Below are positions 59,641-64,000 of a stretch of DNA of 64,000 nt, one piece after another (position 1 is the first letter of the stretch; each line of letters starts with the position of its first letter). The notes beneath the pieces were generated by a model. The model searched no databases. It was not told where the DNA came from and worked only from the letters and a program-made list of their open reading frames with translations. This DNA comes from Lamellibrachia columna. Taxonomy: Eukaryota > Annelida > Polychaeta > Sabellida > Siboglinidae. Location of the stretch: NCBI GenBank assembly GCA_963662155.1, contig OY759263.1:31908266-31972265 (forward strand). Direction: 5' to 3'. A program made the position numbers and the translations under genes.

Positions 59641-60640
59641 GCCAACCGGCCCCTAGATATGTTTTATCTTTGCACATCATATGTGTCGTAGTCATAAAAT
59701 AGAGTCACATCCCTGCCCACAAATAATTTTCCAGGCTACAACAAATTGTCAAAAAGTCTCAAAATCACCGGCATTTAATTTGCATGACACGAAAACTTGT
59801 TGTCAGGATGTAATTAATTTCAGATTCGATGCATGGTGTTGGAGCCCCGTAGGCAACGTGGGTTTTATTAGATGTATCCGCAACGTGCTACAATGTAGGT
59901 GGTCTATATGTTCGACCTCATGGCGACCCCGAACATACGAACACACGACGGACACTTTTAAGGAACACTTGTTCTCGGGTCATAAATGGGACGCGTTGGT
60001 AGCAACTTTTAAAGGCTAGTGAATACATTCAGGCATAGCACGGTTGGATGCCAAAACATGCACTTGCGCTTCTTGGGCAATTTCGCTGCTTCAAGCATAT
60101 AGCTGAAACTGCAGTACCACTACGTTTAAGTTAAACTATATGCTGTACGCTAAGTGTTGAGATACGTTAAGTGTTGAGAACGTACGGCTGGAATTGTACA
60201 TTGCGTACAAGGAAAGGTTTGGTGCGAATATAGGAAGACATGTGTAGAAAGTTGGAGAAACGTTATTCGTTAGGAACAGAACGAACATTGAAGACAAATA
60301 CTTATGCTGAAACGTAACTTACCAAGGAACAGAGAAAACGCGTATAGCCGAAGTGGAGTTGGGTATGTGCGCGCTTCGCAAGAACAACAGTGGTTGTTAT
60401 AGACAGGTCTAAAAATGTGCACTGCAATAACACCGAAAACGTAGAATTTCTTCGCATTTAAATAACTATTAACGGACCTAGTGTGTTCCGCTGTAATCGT
60501 GGACAATTCAGTTCTAAGATATGCTTCTTTGTGTTCTCGTGTGCATACATGATTTATAACACATCATAATCAATCCAGTTTTTTAATTATTAATTCGATG
60601 TTTGAGCGGCACTCACAGCGACAAGCGTGGAATGCACGCG
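59641..60640. other. Intergenic, no gene recognised
   Basis: Unique DNA. A tandem GTTAAGTGTTGAGA-type duplication lies near 60150-60180. No coding exon was recognised. Confidence 0.4.
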
Positions 60641-61150
60641 CGCCACGCCGAACACGTGTAGGGCACGTAACCCGGTGTTAGACCACCGCCCCGGCTAATC
60701 AAGCTATCGCGGACGCTGTGAGTAAATTATTCCCGGCAACTGCACGCATTAAGTATGCATCGAGACCCGTGGCGCCGCCATTGTATCGGGGTAAGGTTAC
60801 AGCGACCATCCCGCGAGTTTGTCCACGACGCCAGGAACTGATTAGTCGAGACGACTTGTGACCCGCGGGGAAGCATCTCGGGCCGGTGTTAGACCGGGGT
60901 GGCGGCATCGACCCTCAATAAACATGTCTCAATAAAAACCCAACGTGTACGCTCCCCGCGGGGCGCTAAATAATGATTGCCGGGGATTTCGCGTCTTGGA
61001 TGAGGTTCGGATGTTTTGCCGACGACCGACGGCGATTTCAGGTCGTTAGGCCCCGATGCCTCGTTGGTGGTTCGCCTGTTCGACCCACCTCGAGGTGAGA
61101 GAGTGGGACACGCGTCGTTATCGCAGTCAACTGGTCTAATGCGTAGCACA
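60641..61150. other. CpG-rich unique stretch
   Basis: GC- and CpG-rich with CCGGTGTTAGACC occurring twice (60672 and 60883) and a CCCCGCGGGGC palindrome near 60954. Possibly regulatory or an old element; no protein recognised. Confidence 0.25.
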
Positions 61151-61498
61151 TCTAGTTAAGCGCAACGGACAACAGTAATTAAACTGACAGCAATTGCGTC
61201 TAGCAGAAAAGAAGTTAACTGAACACTTGAAAATGAGTTTGAACATACAAGTAACTTACGTTAGTTCAATCAGAACATCTATCTGACGTCTGAAATTTTG
61301 TACATGCATCTGAAAGAAATTGAAGACATACATTGCGTTAATTCTGTATGTGTGCGTTTGCACTAATTCAGTATGCTTATTGTCTCTGTACTATGTGTGT
61401 ATTGTGCATGTCGTATGCATGCAACAGGGGGCAGCACGTGTGTAATGTGTATCGCTGTTATCTTTTGTCGTCGTTGCTGTCTGCACCCTGCAAACACT

Positions 61499-62472
61499 GT
61501 CGTTGTTGTGGCTGTAGTCTTTGTTCTTGTTGTTGTTGTGGCTGTAGTCCTCGTTCCTGCTGTTGTTGTGGCTGTAGTCCTCGTTCCTGCTGTTGTTGTG
61601 GCTGTAGTCCTCGTTCCTGCTGTTGTTGTGGCTGTAGTCCTCGTTCCTGCTGTTGTTGTGGCTGTAGTCTTCGTTCCTGCTGTTGTTGTGGCTGTAGTCC
61701 TCGTTCCTGCTGTTGTTGTGGCTGTAGTCCTCGTTCCTGCTGTTGTTGTGGCTGTAGTCTTCGTTCCTGTTGTTGTTGTGGCTGTAGTCCTCGTTCCTGT
61801 TGTTGTTGTGGCTGTAGTCCTCGTTCCTGCTGTTGTTGTGGCTGTAGTCCTCGTTCCTGCTGTTGTTGTGGCTGTAGTCTTCGTTCCTGTTGTTGTTGTG
61901 GCTGTAGTCTTCGTTCCTGTTGTTGTTGTGGCTGTAGTCCTCGTTCCTGCTGTTGTTGTGGCTGTAGTCCTCGTTCCTGCTGTTGTTGTGGCTGTAGTCC
62001 TCGTTCCTGCTGTTGTTGTGGCTGTAGTCCTCGTTCCTGCTGTTGTTGTGGCTGTAGTCCTCGTTCCTGTTGTTGTTGTGGCTGTAGTCCTCGTTCCTGC
62101 TGTTGTTGTGGCTGTAGTCCTCGTTCCTGCTGTTGTTGTGGCTGTAGTCCTCGTTCCTGCTGTTGTTGTGGCTGTAGTCTTCGTTCCTGTTGTTGTTGTG
62201 GCTGTAGTCCTCGTTCCTGCTGTTGTTGTGGCTGTAGTCCTCGTTCCTGCTGTTGTTGTGGCTGTAGTCCTCGTTCCTGCTGTTGTTGTGGCTGTAGTCT
62301 TCGTTCCTGTTGTTGTTGTGGCTGTAGTCCTCGTTCCTGCTGTTGTTGTGGCTGTAGTCCTCGTTCCTGCTGTTGTTGTGGCTGTAGTCCTCGTTCCTGC
62401 TGTTGTTGTGGCTGTAGTCCTCGTTCCTGCTGTTGTTGTGGCTGTAGTCCTCGTTCCTGCTGTTGTTGTGGC
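61499..62472. repeat. 30 bp minisatellite, about 32 copies
   Basis: Unit GTTGTTGTGGCTGTAGTCCT-CGTTCCTGCT, with CTTCG and CCTGT variants. Being a multiple of three it leaves frames of 370-440 codons open on both strands; these are artefacts. Confidence 0.96.
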
Positions 62473-62529
62473 GAATGTGGTCGATTTCACTTTTGTCGTA
62501 CAAATAATGTAAGCATTGTTCATCATGTA

Positions 62530-62645
62530 AATAATGCTGTTGTTGCCGCTGCTGCTGCTGCTGGTGGTGCTAATGTTGCTGCTAATAGTTTTGTTGCTGT
62601 CGCTGTTGCTGTTGTTGTTGTTTCTGCTGCTGTTGTTGTTGTGGC
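62530..62645. repeat. (CTG/TTG) trinucleotide tract
   Basis: Imperfect CTG, TTG and GTT triplets. Confidence 0.85.
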
Positions 62646-62989
62646 CTGTAGCATCAGTGCCAACAAATAATTACTGCACGCAGTAATAACTGTTGTTGCT
62701 GCTAATTATAGCAACAATCGTAAGCATTATGCTGATGCATCAGAACTTGTTCATTAACTTATACATTTACACCGACTTGGAGTTATGTGCATGTATATAA
62801 CAACGTCCAATAAATATGTGTTCAAACAACATTGCTAATATATATGGTAAAGGTAGTATCAAAGATATCAGTGCACGCATGGTCACAGGAATGCGTAGTC
62901 TCCCTTTGTGATCTCGTCATCTAATGCGTATGGTATATGGAGACTGTGAATATTATATCAACTTCAAGACCGCACACATGATGTCCCTC

Positions 62990-63450
62990 TCCCCCTCTAA
63001 CCCTCTCCTCTCTCTATATACGTATGTCTCCCTCCCTCCGTTCTCTCTCTCCCCTCCCTATCTACTCCATCTCTCTCTCTGTCTCTCCCCTCCTCTCTCT
63101 CTCCCCCCCTCTCTCTCTTTCTCCATCCCTCCCTCCATTCCTCCCTCCCCTCTCTCTCTGTCCCTCCCTCTCTGCCCCCTCTCTGTCTCTCCCTCCTTCT
63201 CCTTCACTCCCCCCACCCTCCTTCACTCCCTCCCTCCTCTCCTCTCTCTATATCTCTCTCTCGATTCTTCCCTCCCTCTCTCCATCCCTCCCTTCTCTCT
63301 CCCCCCTCCCTCTCTACTCCATCTCTCTGTCTCTACCCTCCCCTCCTCTCTCCCCCCTCTCTCTGTCATCTCCCACTCTCCCTCCCTCTCTCCCTCCCCT
63401 CCCTCCCTCCCTCCCTCTCTCTCTCTTCCCCCTCTCCTCTCTCTTTCGTT
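62990..63450. repeat. CT-rich pyrimidine tract
   Basis: About 460 bases of CTCTCT and CCCTCC: the same kind of tract as 37330-37795, on the other strand. Confidence 0.95.
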
Positions 63451-64000
63451 CAAAGCAGTATGGTTAGTGCAGCGTATCTCCTCAACGCGAAAATGAATCA
63501 AACCACCATTATGCCACACTCGTGGGTGACATAAAAACAGTTTGCAATGTAAACACGAACGCACTCATACTATTAACTCTCCCGGATCGTTGATGCATCA
63601 TCCCTCAACGCCCCGTTCACTGTTTACTGCGTCGATACCAATTATTGTACAAACATTCGCGGAACGGTCTGTTTGCGATGCCAATTCTGAGCAGACTGCG
63701 AAACTCGAGCATTGTAGCAGTGTTAATTAGGCTTAGCTGAGAAGCGGTGTTTAGGTGTGTCATAAACGGTGTCATTTTAACGAACTGACGGACACTAGTT
63801 GGTGAAGTAAGAGTTTCGCTGTCAGCGATCTAGAATCGTGTTTATAATTAATAATTATGTGTCTTTCAGCTCGGCGTATCGGCGATGAAAATGGATGCAT
63901 CTTCGTCTTCCATCGTGTTGAAACAACAATCTTCTCTAGAACGCTACTAAAATATAAGTTTTCTATTTCCGGTTGTACTGAATGTTGTTTATTGCGAGCG
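63451..64000. other. Intergenic to window edge, no gene called
   Basis: Unique DNA. A splice-acceptor-like TGTCTTTCAG ends at 63870 and the frame after it is open to the window edge (starting CTCGGCGTATCGGCG in DNA), so an exon reaching out of the window cannot be excluded. Confidence 0.25.

Noticed and set aside
61348..62670. Long frames on both strands (up to 440 codons) giving Cys-, Thr/Ala- or Asn-rich repeat proteins
   Set aside because: A stop-free 30 bp repeat explains all of them; the same DNA is open in at least four frames.

Overview
The window is eukaryotic nuclear DNA: spliced coding exons with GT..AG introns, no operons or bacterial signals, very long microsatellites and many tandem minisatellites. 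The only gene read with confidence is a two-zinc-finger GATA transcription factor on the minus strand. It spans 22383-31972 in five coding exons and encodes a predicted 459-residue protein. An N-terminal LYVPTT motif, the two fingers, a basic RKRKPK tail and the GATA-type exon boundaries point to the GATA4/5/6 class. The host is therefore a bilaterian animal, most likely a marine invertebrate (perhaps a spiralian); the sequence alone does not fix the species.

Layout. 1-22380 (3' of the GATA gene) is intergenic. It holds a cluster of small ATTGGT/ACCAAT palindromes, one possible degraded coding fragment (1334-1545), arrays with 29, 42, 37, 22, 55 and 57 bp units, several diverged dispersed repeat families, and a frameshifted non-LTR retrotransposon fragment (17040-17345). 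22383-31972 is the GATA gene. Its last intron carries a Penelope-like GIY-YIG remnant between inverted repeats and a LINE/SINE-type 3' tail. 31973-35160 is the putative 5' region: CpG-rich sequence, a duplicated ~95 bp block and a small cluster of GATA-binding motifs. 35160-64000 is again intergenic: a tRNA-derived SINE-like element, a 386 bp (AC)n tract beside a ~465 bp purine tract, a 2.8 kb array of a 44 bp unit, a ~310 bp near-perfect AT palindrome, and arrays with 26, 18, 36, 28, 49, 132, 39, 51 and 30 bp units.

Function. The gene would encode a DNA-binding regulator of endoderm or mesoderm type. CpG-rich and motif-rich stretches around it are possible cis-regulatory DNA, but that is inference. 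Most long open frames in the window are artefacts of tandem repeats whose units lack stop codons, and are not annotated as genes. I found no convincing rRNA, tRNA, CRISPR or prokaryote-type system.
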